Of a stretch of 49,951 bases of DNA, positions 1-7,789 are shown piece by piece. Each line of letters begins with the position of its first letter. Position 1 is the first letter of the stretch. The position numbers and the translations under genes are program-made. This DNA is from Pseudobutyrivibrio ruminis (GTDB taxonomy: Bacteria; Bacillota; Clostridia; Lachnospirales; Lachnospiraceae): positions 1 through 49,951 of the forward strand of contig SVES01000024.1 in the NCBI GenBank assembly GCA_015057305.1, written 5' to 3'. The notes under the pieces are model-generated. The model was not told the origin of the DNA. It searched no databases and was given only the letters and a program-made list of their open reading frames with translations.

Positions 1-250
1 GGTAATCATGGGGATTCATTTTGTGTATTTGGTAGATACCAATCAAATCCCAAGAGAGGGTGTAAAAAATATCTGTGGCATTGTAAATGGAAAAGAAAAA
101 GGGCGAAGAAGCAAGGATGAAATTGTCATGTGTTCCATAGGTGGAATGCCACTTGAGGATTTGTCATGGGGATATGATTGCTATCAAAAAGCATTGGAGC
201 TTGGAGTTGGGCAGAAGTTAAAACTATGGGATGAGCCTTATATGAAATAA
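1..250 (+). CDS. Ornithine cyclodeaminase-family protein, C-terminal end (partial)
   Basis: The reading frame is open to the left edge (codons from base 2), so only the last 80 or so residues are visible. They match the C-terminus of the next gene: both carry a D-x-I-V-hydrophobic stretch followed by GGMP-[LV]-ED and end in G-x-x-LKLWD-[EK]-P. This makes it a tandem paralogue of the 377-residue protein that follows 21 bases downstream. The family (ornithine cyclodeaminase/mu-crystallin) binds NAD(P) and acts on amino or imino acids. In similar operons this subunit is often named tyramine oxidase subunit B. The ATG at base 8 is internal to the gene, not its start. Confidence 0.8.
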   Translation, partial: VIMGIHFVYLVDTNQIPREGVKNICGIVNGKEKGRRSKDEIVMCSIGGMPLEDLSWGYDCYQKALELGVGQKLKLWDEPYMK

Positions 251-271
251 AAGCAGGAAGGAGTGAGTCAT

Positions 272-1405
272 ATGAGTTATCCAGAAATTAGCTTTCTTTA
301 TCTTAACGAAGAGGAAATGATAAAGGCAGGTGTAAAGAATATGCCTGATTGTATTGAAACAATGGAAAAGGTGATTAAATGCTTAAATGCAGGAGATTAT
401 GTTATGGGCGGAGAGAATCATAATTCCCATGGTAGTCAAGTGTCTTTTCCTAAAGAGTCAAAATTTCCTAATATGCCAATTGATGAGGGGGATGACAGAA
501 GATTCATGGCTATGCCGGCATATATTGGAGGACCTTTCGATATGGCGGGTATGAAATGGTATGGCAGCAATTCTAATAATAAAACTAAGGGACTACCAAG
601 ATCTATTCTAACGTTAATGCTTAATGACAAGGATACTGGAGCACCAATAGCTTTAATGTCGGCCAATATATTGAGTGCTATGCGAACCGGTGCAATTCCA
701 GGTGTAGGTGCTAAGTATTTAGCAAAAAAGGATGCAAAAGTTTGCGGAATATGTGGACCTGGTGTAATGGGAAAGACTTCTTTAGAAGCAATTCTATCAA
801 GCTGTCCTAATATCGAAGAGATTAAGGTAAAGGGAAGAGGGCAGAATTCTTTAGACAGGTTTATCACATATGCGAAGGATAAATACCCACATATTAAGAA
901 TATAAAATCTGTAGATACTATTGAAGAATTAGTTAGGAACACGGATGTAATTTCTTTTGCTAATTCTGGAAATACAGATCCTTCAACATATCCATTTGTG
1001 AAGTATGAATGGCTAAAAAAGGGAGCACTAATTATAGGATTAAGCTGTTTTGATATGGATAGTACAGAAATGGCTAAATGCAAATTAGTAGTGGATAACA
1101 CTGCTTTATATGAAGCCTGGGCAGAGGAATTTCCGTATCCATCATTTGGAGCTAACAATATAATCGGTTCAAAATTCACAGATATGATACATGATGAAAT
1201 TATAAAAAAGGAAGAGATGATAGATTTAGGGGACATAATAAAAGGAATCAAAAAGGACAGAGATACTCAAGATCAGATAGTCATTTTTTCTGTAGGAGGT
1301 ATGCCTGTGGAAGACGTAGCCTGGGGGAAGTATTGTTATGAAAATGCAATAAAGCAGGGGCTTGGAACAACTCTTAAGCTGTGGGATAAACCTGATTTAG
1401 CCTAG
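272..1405 (+). CDS. Ornithine cyclodeaminase-family protein (tyramine oxidase subunit B-like)
   Basis: A protein of 377 residues. The ATG at 272 lies 8 bases after GGAAGGAG; the in-frame GTG at 263 overlaps that site and is unlikely. The middle holds a Rossmann nucleotide-binding turn (CGICGPGVMGKTS, about residues 160-172), preceded by the family's typical SANILSAMRTGA segment. It ends with the GGMP-VED-AWG block shared with the partial gene upstream. The family interconverts amino and imino acids with NAD(P). Next to the 2Fe-2S/FAD oxidase subunits it is probably one subunit of an amine or amino-acid dehydrogenase. The substrate cannot be told from sequence. Confidence 0.8.
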   Translation: MSYPEISFLYLNEEEMIKAGVKNMPDCIETMEKVIKCLNAGDYVMGGENHNSHGSQVSFPKESKFPNMPIDEGDDRRFMAMPAYIGGPFDMAGMKWYGSNSNNKTKGLPRSILTLMLNDKDTGAPIALMSANILSAMRTGAIPGVGAKYLAKKDAKVCGICGPGVMGKTSLEAILSSCPNIEEIKVKGRGQNSLDRFITYAKDKYPHIKNIKSVDTIEELVRNTDVISFANSGNTDPSTYPFVKYEWLKKGALIIGLSCFDMDSTEMAKCKLVVDNTALYEAWAEEFPYPSFGANNIIGSKFTDMIHDEIIKKEEMIDLGDIIKGIKKDRDTQDQIVIFSVGGMPVEDVAWGKYCYENAIKQGLGTTLKLWDKPDLA

Positions 1406-1436
1406 AGAAAGAGCTTACATAGAAAGGAGTCGTATT

Positions 1437-1766
1437 ATGCCAGAAACACGAATAAAAGAACATCCAATACTTGGAGTACAGGAAAAAGGAAATAGAATTA
1501 AATTCACTTTTGATGGCAAGGAAGTGGAAGGATATGAGGGGGAACCTATAGCAGCAGCTCTTAAGGCCGCAGGTCTTATGGTCCACAGATATACAAAAAA
1601 GGGACATAAGCCAAGGGGAATATTCTGTGCTATTGGTAGATGCACAGACTGTGTAATGGTGGTGGATGGAATACCAAATGTAAGGACTTGTATCACTCCA
1701 CTTAAATCGGGAATGGATGTGAGAACTCAGTATGGTGTTAGCGATAAGCCATTTGATAAACAGTAG
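1437..1766 (+). CDS. (2Fe-2S)-binding protein, small subunit of an FAD amine/amino-acid dehydrogenase
   Basis: A protein of 109 residues with AAAGGAG 7 bases before the ATG. It carries a plant-ferredoxin-like (Fer2_4) fold signature: cysteines spaced C-x4-C-x2-C and then C-x11-C (FCAIGRCTDC...TC, about residues 63-86), enough to hold one 2Fe-2S cluster. Proteins of this kind are the smallest subunit of HcnABC-, sarcosine-oxidase- or hydroxyproline-dehydrogenase-type complexes, passing electrons between flavin subunits. The gene sits 31 bases after the cyclodeaminase-like gene and 14 bases before the large FAD subunit, so the set is one operon. Confidence 0.85.
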   Translation: MPETRIKEHPILGVQEKGNRIKFTFDGKEVEGYEGEPIAAALKAAGLMVHRYTKKGHKPRGIFCAIGRCTDCVMVVDGIPNVRTCITPLKSGMDVRTQYGVSDKPFDKQ

Positions 1767-1780
1767 AAGGAGGCATAAGT

Positions 1781-3358
1781 ATGAATAGATACGATTTAAT
1801 TATTGTTGGCGCAGGACCTTCTGGACTATCAGCGGCAATTGAAGCAGCTAAAAGAGGAATGAAAGTAGTTGTTTTTGATGAGAATGAAAAGCCAGGTGGA
1901 CAACTATTTAAGCAAATTCATAAATTTTTTGGTTCAAAGGAACATAGAGCTAAAGTTAGAGGCTTTGTAATTGGACAGCAGCTACTTGATGAGGCAGATG
2001 AAGTTGGGGTGGAGGTTGTATTAAATGCCACGGTAATCGGACTTTATCAGGACAAGGAAGTAGTTGTAAAAATAGGTGATGAAGTAATCCACTACAAAGG
2101 AGATTCCATAATCATTGCTACAGGTGCAGCAGAAAATATGGTGACTTTTCCGGGCTGGACATTGCCAGGTGTGATTGGTGCTGGGGCAGCCCAAACTATG
2201 ATGAATCTACATGGAGTAAAGCCAGGACAGAGAATACTGATGCTTGGTTCTGGAAATGTAGGGTTAGTTGTGTCTTTTCAGCTTATGCAGTGTGGTTGTG
2301 AAGTGGTAGCTTTAGTAGATGCAGCACCTAGAGTAGGTGGTTATGGGGTTCATGCTGCCAAAGTGGCTCGTACAGGGGTACCTTTTTATTTATCACATAC
2401 TATTGTTAAGGCTGAGGGAGATAATAAAGTAACAGGGGTGACCATCGCTCAGGTTGATTCTTCTTTTAAATTTATCCCTGGAACAGAAAAGCACTTTGAG
2501 GTGGACACAATTTGCCTTGCTGTTGGACTTTCACCTATGTCTCAGTTGCTCAAGATGGCAGGCTGTGAAATGGAGGATAATCCAAAACGCGGAGGTCAGG
2601 TGCCAATATGTGATGAGTACGGACGTACTTCTATTGCCGGTATATTTGTAGCTGGTGATGTAAGTGGTATTGAGGAAGCATCATCTGCAATGATAGAGGG
2701 GCGAATGGCTGGAGTAGTGGCAGCAGAATACTTAGGATACGTAAGAGCAGAAGAGATGGAAGCAGAACTGTCTGTATTAGATAATGCATTAGATGGTCTT
2801 AGGCAGGGGATGTTTGCACCTAAAAATAGGGGAAAAGAAATTGCAAAAACAGAGGAAGGAATAGATATTTCAAATAATCTACTATTGCATGGCTTTGTGG
2901 GTGATGATGAAATCGAAAGATTTCCTGGAGTAACACACAAAGTTGGAGTACATCCAGTAATGGAGTGTACTCAAAACATTCCTTGTAATCCATGTCAGGA
3001 TGCATGCAAGAAGGGATGCATTTCTATTGGCGCTAATATTACTTCCCTTCCTATTGTTGTAGATAATAGCCAGTGTATTAACTGTGGAATGTGTGTAGCT
3101 AGCTGCTCGGGACAGGCTATCTTTTTAGTTGATGAGGATTGTGGAGATGGAACTGCAACAGTCACATTGCCATATGAATTTCTACCACTACCTGAAGTGG
3201 GAGCTAAAGGAAAAGGCATAGGTAGAAATGGCCAGATAGTCTGTGATGCACAGGTGGTTAGCGTTAAAAGTGCAAAAGCCTTTGATAAAACCAATTTGTT
3301 AACCATACGTGTTCCTAAAGAGTACGCAATGAAGGCTAGATTTTTCAAGGCAGTATAA
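1781..3358 (+). CDS. FAD/NAD(P)-dependent oxidoreductase with C-terminal 4Fe-4S sites
   Basis: A protein of 525 residues with AGGAGG before the ATG. The N-terminus has the FAD-binding GAGPSGLSAA turn (about residues 10-19). A second dinucleotide fold, MLGSGNVGLVVS, lies near 151-162, and the FAD-closing motif GIFVAGDVSG near 286-295. The C-terminal third adds cysteine-rich 4Fe-4S segments (C-x4-C-x2-C-x3-C-x3-C, then C-x2-C-x2-C-x3-C in CINCGMCVASC). This is the pyridine-nucleotide-disulfide-type large subunit found in HcnB-like dehydrogenases, here with an extra ferredoxin-like module that could deliver electrons to a soluble carrier in an anaerobe. Confidence 0.85.
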   Translation: MNRYDLIIVGAGPSGLSAAIEAAKRGMKVVVFDENEKPGGQLFKQIHKFFGSKEHRAKVRGFVIGQQLLDEADEVGVEVVLNATVIGLYQDKEVVVKIGDEVIHYKGDSIIIATGAAENMVTFPGWTLPGVIGAGAAQTMMNLHGVKPGQRILMLGSGNVGLVVSFQLMQCGCEVVALVDAAPRVGGYGVHAAKVARTGVPFYLSHTIVKAEGDNKVTGVTIAQVDSSFKFIPGTEKHFEVDTICLAVGLSPMSQLLKMAGCEMEDNPKRGGQVPICDEYGRTSIAGIFVAGDVSGIEEASSAMIEGRMAGVVAAEYLGYVRAEEMEAELSVLDNALDGLRQGMFAPKNRGKEIAKTEEGIDISNNLLLHGFVGDDEIERFPGVTHKVGVHPVMECTQNIPCNPCQDACKKGCISIGANITSLPIVVDNSQCINCGMCVASCSGQAIFLVDEDCGDGTATVTLPYEFLPLPEVGAKGKGIGRNGQIVCDAQVVSVKSAKAFDKTNLLTIRVPKEYAMKARFFKAV

Positions 3359-3370
3359 AGGAGGGACGTT

Positions 3371-3709
3371 ATGAATAGTATAAATGATAGAAGCAGAGAC
3401 ATAGGCGAGTTTAAGCCTATGCCAGATGATGATATGTTGATTTGTAGATGTGAGGAAATTACTAAGGGAGAAATCAGAAAAGCTGTCCATGAAGGAATGT
3501 GGACACTGACTGAAATTAGGAGATATCTTAGAACTGGTATGGGACTATGTCAGGGGCAGACTTGTTCAAAGCTTGTTAAGGGAATTGTAGCAAGGGAGCT
3601 TGGAATTTCACCAACAGAGCTAGAACCTGCTACAAGTAGAGTTCCAATGAGACCGATAGAGATGAAGGTATTCGCCAATGAGGCAGTAAAAATAAAGGAG
3701 GCGAATTAG
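3371..3709 (+). CDS. BFD-like (2Fe-2S)-binding protein
   Basis: A protein of 112 residues starting 10 bases after the large subunit, with AAAGGAGGG just upstream. It has the bacterioferritin-associated-ferredoxin pattern: ICRCEE near residue 20 (C-x-C) and GLCQGQTC near residue 60 (C-x4-C). In many related dehydrogenases this domain is fused to the C-terminus of the NAD/FAD subunit; here it is separate. It probably holds a 2Fe-2S cluster linking the two flavin subunits encoded on either side. Its stop is one base from the next ATG, suggesting coupled translation. Confidence 0.85.
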   Translation: MNSINDRSRDIGEFKPMPDDDMLICRCEEITKGEIRKAVHEGMWTLTEIRRYLRTGMGLCQGQTCSKLVKGIVARELGISPTELEPATSRVPMRPIEMKVFANEAVKIKEAN

Positions 3710-3710
3710 T

Positions 3711-4841
3711 ATGAAAAATACAGCTGAGGTAATCATTATAGGTGGCGGAATAATTGGTTGTGCAGCAGCCTACTACCTTGCTAAGCGAGGAGTTACTGAT
3801 GTAATAGTGCTTGAGGGGAGTGACCACATAGGAAATGGAGGTTCTAGCAGAAATGGTGGAGGTGTAAGACAGTCAGGTAGAGACGTGCGAGAACTACCAC
3901 TTGTAATGTATGGAATAAAAAATCTGTGGCCAAATTTATCAGAAGAGCTTCAGGTGGACTGTGAATATCATCAGGATGGGAACTTACGATTAGGGAAGAC
4001 TGAAAAGCACAGAGAAATTCTCACTAAGCTGGCTAATAATGCAAAAGGGGTAGGATTAGATGTAAGAATGATAGATGGTGATGAGGTGAGACAAATCAAT
4101 CCGTATCTATCAGACGAGGTAATATGTGCCAGCTGGTGTCCTACAGATGGACATGCTAATCCTCTTACAACTACACTTGGCTACTATAAGATGGCAAGAA
4201 AGATGGGCGTGAGATTTATTAGTGGTGAGCCTGTAAAGGAGCTGAGACTGATTAAGGGACGAATTCGTCAGGTCATTACACCAAACAGTATATATGAAGG
4301 GGAGAGTGTACTTGTAGCCGCAGGTCTGGATTCAAGAGAGATACTTACTACTGTGGGAATTGACATTCCAATGACCAATTCATTATTAGAGTGCCTTGTA
4401 ACTGAGGCTCAGCCTCATATGTTTGATCAAATGCTTGGAACAGCTGAAGCAGATTTTTACGGACATCAGACTAAGCATGGCTCTTTTGTATTTGGAGGTT
4501 CATCTGGGCTTGAAAGATATAATAAGGATAATGGAATGGTATCTAATAGCTCAAAGACTGCGCCATGCATTTGCCGAGGTATTATGAAATATTTTCCAGA
4601 TCTTGCGAATGCAAAGATTGTTAGAACGTGGGCAGGTTGGATGGATGCCTCAGCTGATGGAGTTCCCGCCATAGGAAAGGTAGAGGAAATAAACGGACTA
4701 TATGTGGCATGTGCTTTTAATGGACATGGATTTGGAATTGCTCCTGCTGTGGGAGAGCAGTTGGCTAAGCTAATCACCACAGATACAACTGACATAGATT
4801 TATATGATCTTAGATATGATAGATATAAGGCTAAAATATAG
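3711..4841 (+). CDS. DAO-family FAD-dependent oxidoreductase (HcnC/sarcosine-oxidase-beta-like)
   Basis: A protein of 376 residues preceded by AAAGGAGGCG. The FAD-binding motif IIIGGGIIGCAAAYYLAKRG (about residues 8-27) and the downstream SSRNGGGVRQSGR loop are typical of the D-amino-acid-oxidase fold that oxidises secondary amines or amino acids. Near the C-terminus, WAGWMDASADGVPAIG and the final FNGHGFGIAPAVG motif close the FAD site. This is probably the catalytic subunit of the complex encoded by the four genes before it. Candidate substrates include N-methylated amino acids, proline derivatives and biogenic amines; the sequence does not choose among them. Confidence 0.85.
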   Translation: MKNTAEVIIIGGGIIGCAAAYYLAKRGVTDVIVLEGSDHIGNGGSSRNGGGVRQSGRDVRELPLVMYGIKNLWPNLSEELQVDCEYHQDGNLRLGKTEKHREILTKLANNAKGVGLDVRMIDGDEVRQINPYLSDEVICASWCPTDGHANPLTTTLGYYKMARKMGVRFISGEPVKELRLIKGRIRQVITPNSIYEGESVLVAAGLDSREILTTVGIDIPMTNSLLECLVTEAQPHMFDQMLGTAEADFYGHQTKHGSFVFGGSSGLERYNKDNGMVSNSSKTAPCICRGIMKYFPDLANAKIVRTWAGWMDASADGVPAIGKVEEINGLYVACAFNGHGFGIAPAVGEQLAKLITTDTTDIDLYDLRYDRYKAKI

Positions 4842-4850
4842 GGGTATGTT

Positions 4851-6011
4851 ATGAATAGTTTTGATTTTAAAATTCCTACGGATATACGATTTGGAAAAGG
4901 TAAAATTGCATGCTTGGCAGCAGAGCTTAGCAAGTATGGGAAAAGAGTGCTTTTAACTTATGGCGGGGGAAGTATTAAGAAAAACGGTATTTATGATGAG
5001 GTGTTAAATCAGTTAACTGGTTTTCAGGTATTTGAACTTGGTGGGATAACACCTAATCCTAAGCTTAGTATTGTTGAAAAGGGCACAGCCATTTGCAAGA
5101 AAAATAATATCGATGTAATTCTAGCAGTTGGAGGAGGCAGCACTATAGATGCTTCTAAGCATATTGCAGCAGCAGCTTGTTATGACGGAAAACCATGGGA
5201 TTTAGTTCTTGATAAATCTCTAGTGAAATCAGCTTTGCCAATAGCAGTAGTCCTAACCATATGTGCAACAGGTTCTGAAATGAACTGTGGGGCGGTTATC
5301 ACTAATGATGCAACCTGCGAGAAGCTGGAGATAAACACTCCATGCTTATATCCTAGGTTATCTATATGTGATCCTACATATCTATTTACCCTACCTAATA
5401 AGCAGACTGCAGCAGGAGCAGTCGACATTATGTCTCATGTATTAGAACAGTATTTTCAGCCTAATGATGAAGCATATATCACAGATGCCCTTAGCGAAGC
5501 TGTAATGAAGACTGTAATTAGATATGGAAAGAAGGCGATTGATGAACCTAAAAACTATGAGGCCAGATCAAATCTTATGTGGGCAAGTACAATCGGTCTT
5601 AATCATTTGTTAACAGTGGGAAAAGGCGGTGCCTGGTCCGTGCATCCAATAGAACATGTACTAAGTGGTTTTTACGACGTTACTCATGGTGTGGGACTTG
5701 CAATTTTAACACCTGCATGGATGGAATATGTTTTGAATGATGTCACAAAACATCGATTTGCAAGATTTGCAAGGGTAATTTTCAATGTTAACAAATTAGA
5801 TGATATGATTGCTGCAAAAGAGGGGATTGAGTGTTTGAAGGAATATTTTAAAAGTATAGGAATGCCTTCAACATTATCTGAAATTGGAATTGACAGTAGT
5901 AAATTTCAGACTATGGCATCTGAAGCAGTTAGAACAAGTAATATTTCTAAAAATGCTTATGTGAATTTAGTGGAAGAAGACGTAATTGCAATTTTAAATA
6001 AATGTGCTTAG
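4851..6011 (+). CDS. Iron-containing alcohol dehydrogenase
   Basis: A protein of 386 residues, the usual length for group III alcohol dehydrogenases of the butanol-dehydrogenase type. The NAD(P)-binding VGGGSTIDASK motif lies near residue 95. The four expected metal ligands are visible: D192 and H196 in DIMSHVLEQYF, H265 in HPIEH, and H279 in THGVG. It begins 9 bases after the DAO-type subunit, so it belongs to the same operon. It would reduce an aldehyde such as the carbonyl product of amine oxidation, or work in reverse. The specificity is inferred only from position. Confidence 0.85.
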   Translation: MNSFDFKIPTDIRFGKGKIACLAAELSKYGKRVLLTYGGGSIKKNGIYDEVLNQLTGFQVFELGGITPNPKLSIVEKGTAICKKNNIDVILAVGGGSTIDASKHIAAAACYDGKPWDLVLDKSLVKSALPIAVVLTICATGSEMNCGAVITNDATCEKLEINTPCLYPRLSICDPTYLFTLPNKQTAAGAVDIMSHVLEQYFQPNDEAYITDALSEAVMKTVIRYGKKAIDEPKNYEARSNLMWASTIGLNHLLTVGKGGAWSVHPIEHVLSGFYDVTHGVGLAILTPAWMEYVLNDVTKHRFARFARVIFNVNKLDDMIAAKEGIECLKEYFKSIGMPSTLSEIGIDSSKFQTMASEAVRTSNISKNAYVNLVEEDVIAILNKCA

Positions 6012-6044
6012 GCAAATGTAAAACCTACTTTATAGTTAAAAGAA

Positions 6045-6090
6045 TTAACAATAATAAAAGTGTTTGCTATAATATGGCAGGCACTTTTTT
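6045..6090 (+). promoter_or_regulatory. sdaAB promoter overlapping a terminator-like hairpin
   Basis: A near-consensus sigma-A promoter: TTAACA at 6045-6050, 17 bases, TATAAT at 6068-6073. The arms AAAAGTG (6056-6062) and CACTTTT (6082-6088) followed by T bases surround the -10 element, so the same DNA may end transcription from the upstream operon and start the serine dehydratase transcript. Confidence 0.6.
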
Positions 6091-6108
6091 ATTATAGGAG
6101 TAATATAG

Positions 6109-6768
6109 ATGAATCTATTTGATATTATAGGACCTGTTATGGTTGGTCCCTCTAGTTCTCATACAGCAGGAGCAGTAAAAATTGGAAATGTATGTGCTAA
6201 GCTGATGGCGGAGCCAATAGAAAAAGCAGAGATTTATTTGCATGGTTCTTTTGCAGAAACGGGAAAAGGTCATGGTACAGACAAAGCGATTATAGGTGGA
6301 TTGCTAGGCATGGCATGTGATGACGAGAGATTACCTAAGAGCTTTGATTATGCTGAAAAGGAAAATTTAACTTTTAAGATAAATAAAGCAGATTTAGGAG
6401 ATGTACATCCTAATTCAGTTAAGGTTATTATGCATGGTAAATCAGGTAGAACCTTGGAAGTGGTTGCATCATCTTTAGGTGGAGGTAGAATACAAATTTG
6501 TGAGCTTGATGGTATTACAGCTATATTCTCTGGAGAACATCCTACATTAATAGTGCATAATCTTGACCAGCCTGGCCACGTTACCGAAGTTACAAGCATG
6601 CTCGGACATAAAGGCGTAAATATCGCTACAATGCAGTTATATCGAAAAAGGAGGGGAGGAGAAGCTGTAATGGTTATTGAATGTGACCAGGAGGTACCTG
6701 AGGATTCTATAAAGTGGTTAGAACACATTGAGGGAATATTAAAGGTCACTTATTTATCACTTGTATAG
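6109..6768 (+). CDS. sdaAB: L-serine ammonia-lyase, iron-sulfur-dependent, beta subunit
   Basis: A protein of 219 residues. The N-terminal signature GPSSSHTAGAVKIG (about residues 11-24) is diagnostic of the beta chain of the 4Fe-4S L-serine dehydratase, and the C-terminus (about residue 145 onward) is an ACT domain that usually binds an amino acid. With the alpha chain it deaminates L-serine to pyruvate and ammonia. AGGAG precedes the ATG by 9 bases. The released ammonia would feed the assimilation genes directly downstream. Confidence 0.93.
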   Translation: MNLFDIIGPVMVGPSSSHTAGAVKIGNVCAKLMAEPIEKAEIYLHGSFAETGKGHGTDKAIIGGLLGMACDDERLPKSFDYAEKENLTFKINKADLGDVHPNSVKVIMHGKSGRTLEVVASSLGGGRIQICELDGITAIFSGEHPTLIVHNLDQPGHVTEVTSMLGHKGVNIATMQLYRKRRGGEAVMVIECDQEVPEDSIKWLEHIEGILKVTYLSLV

Positions 6769-6778
6769 AGGTTTATTT

Positions 6779-7645
6779 ATGTTTGATTCATTAGAAGAAA
6801 TTTGTAAATTAGAAGAAAATAATGTAGGTCCTTTTTGGAAGATAGTGCAGCAGGACGATTGCAAGGAGCGTGCTGTATCAGAGGCAGATTCCTTTGAAAA
6901 CATGAAGGGGATGTATACAGCGATGAAAGAGTCAGCCCTGAATTATGATAAGACAGTGAAAAGCAATAGTGGTCTTGTTGGTGGCGAGGCAGGTCTTCTT
7001 AGAGAATATCTTGATAGTGGCAATGCACTAGTTGGTGATTTTACAGGACGCGTTATGGAGCTTGCTCTTAGAGTGGCAGAGGGAAATGCCTGTATGAAGC
7101 GTATTGTGGCAGCTCCTACAGCAGGTTCCTGCGGTGTGGTTCCAGCGGTTTTTATAGCTGCACAGGAAAAATTAGGACTATCTGATGATAAAATGACAGA
7201 GGCTCTTTTTGTTGCTGCTGGAGTAGGGGAAGTAATAGCAGCTAGGGCATCTCTTGCTGGGGCAGAGGGCGGTTGTCAGGCTGAAATTGGGGCAGCTAGT
7301 TCCATGGCAGCAGCTGGTCTTGTGTATCTACAGGGGGGAGATGGAAGAAAATGTTCTAATGCAGCAGCTCTTGCTCTTAAAAATTTGCTTGGCTTGGCAT
7401 GTGATCCAGTAGCAGGCTTAGTAGAGGTGCCATGCGTCAAGCGAAATGTTTGTGGTGCAATGAATGCTGTTACATCTGCAGAGCTTACATTGGCAGGCAT
7501 AGAAAGCAAAATCCCAGCTGATGAGGTTTTTGATGCTATGAATGCAATAGGAAAGGATATGAACCCTAATATTAAAGAGACAGGCAAAGGTGGTGTAGCT
7601 GGAACTATCACTGGTCAGAGGATAAAGGACACTTTAACACAGTAA
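6779..7645 (+). CDS. sdaAA: L-serine ammonia-lyase, iron-sulfur-dependent, alpha subunit
   Basis: A protein of 288 residues. The ATG at 6779 follows AGAGG by 7 bases and is preferred to the in-frame TTG at 6761, which lies inside the beta-subunit gene. The catalytic chain motifs are clear: AAPTAGSCGVVPA near residue 117, and CDPVAGLVEVPC followed by KRN, which supply cysteines for the 4Fe-4S cluster. It forms the active enzyme with the beta chain encoded 10 bases upstream. Confidence 0.93.
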   Translation: MFDSLEEICKLEENNVGPFWKIVQQDDCKERAVSEADSFENMKGMYTAMKESALNYDKTVKSNSGLVGGEAGLLREYLDSGNALVGDFTGRVMELALRVAEGNACMKRIVAAPTAGSCGVVPAVFIAAQEKLGLSDDKMTEALFVAAGVGEVIAARASLAGAEGGCQAEIGAASSMAAAGLVYLQGGDGRKCSNAAALALKNLLGLACDPVAGLVEVPCVKRNVCGAMNAVTSAELTLAGIESKIPADEVFDAMNAIGKDMNPNIKETGKGGVAGTITGQRIKDTLTQ

Positions 7646-7658
7646 ATTAAAAAAGTGC

Positions 7659-7687
7659 TTGCAATATTGTGAAAATAGTTGTATAGT
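7659..7687 (+). promoter_or_regulatory. gltB promoter
   Basis: TTGCAA at 7659-7664, 17 bases, then TATAGT at 7682-7687. Transcription would start near 7694, only a few bases before the leader hairpin. The arms TTGTGAAAA and TTTTCACAA flank the -10 element and form a dyad that could be an operator. Confidence 0.65.
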
Positions 7688-7695
7688 TTTTCACA

Positions 7696-7751
7696 AGACA
7701 AGGGCGTCTAAAGAAATTCCCTAGATGGGTGTTTCTTTAGACGCCTTTTTT
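7696..7751 (+). terminator. gltB leader attenuator: ANTAR-type hairpin overlapping an intrinsic terminator
   Basis: The terminator stem is GGCGTCTAAAGAAA (7703-7716) with its perfect complement at 7732-7745, followed by six T. Overlapping its 5' arm is a small hairpin, AGAC (7696-7699), hexaloop AAGGGC (7700-7705), GTCT (7706-7709). The loop has A at position 1 and G at position 4, as known for RNAs bound by ANTAR proteins. The two structures exclude each other, so protein binding to the small hairpin would allow read-through into gltB. Confidence 0.65.
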
Positions 7752-7789
7752 GTGTAAGTAAAAACTACTATGTGGAAGGAGTAGCAAGC

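Noticed and set aside
436..1251. Minus-strand open frame of 271 codons
   Set aside because: It lies opposite the cyclodeaminase-like gene, has no ribosome site and no recognisable domain; the plus-strand gene explains it.
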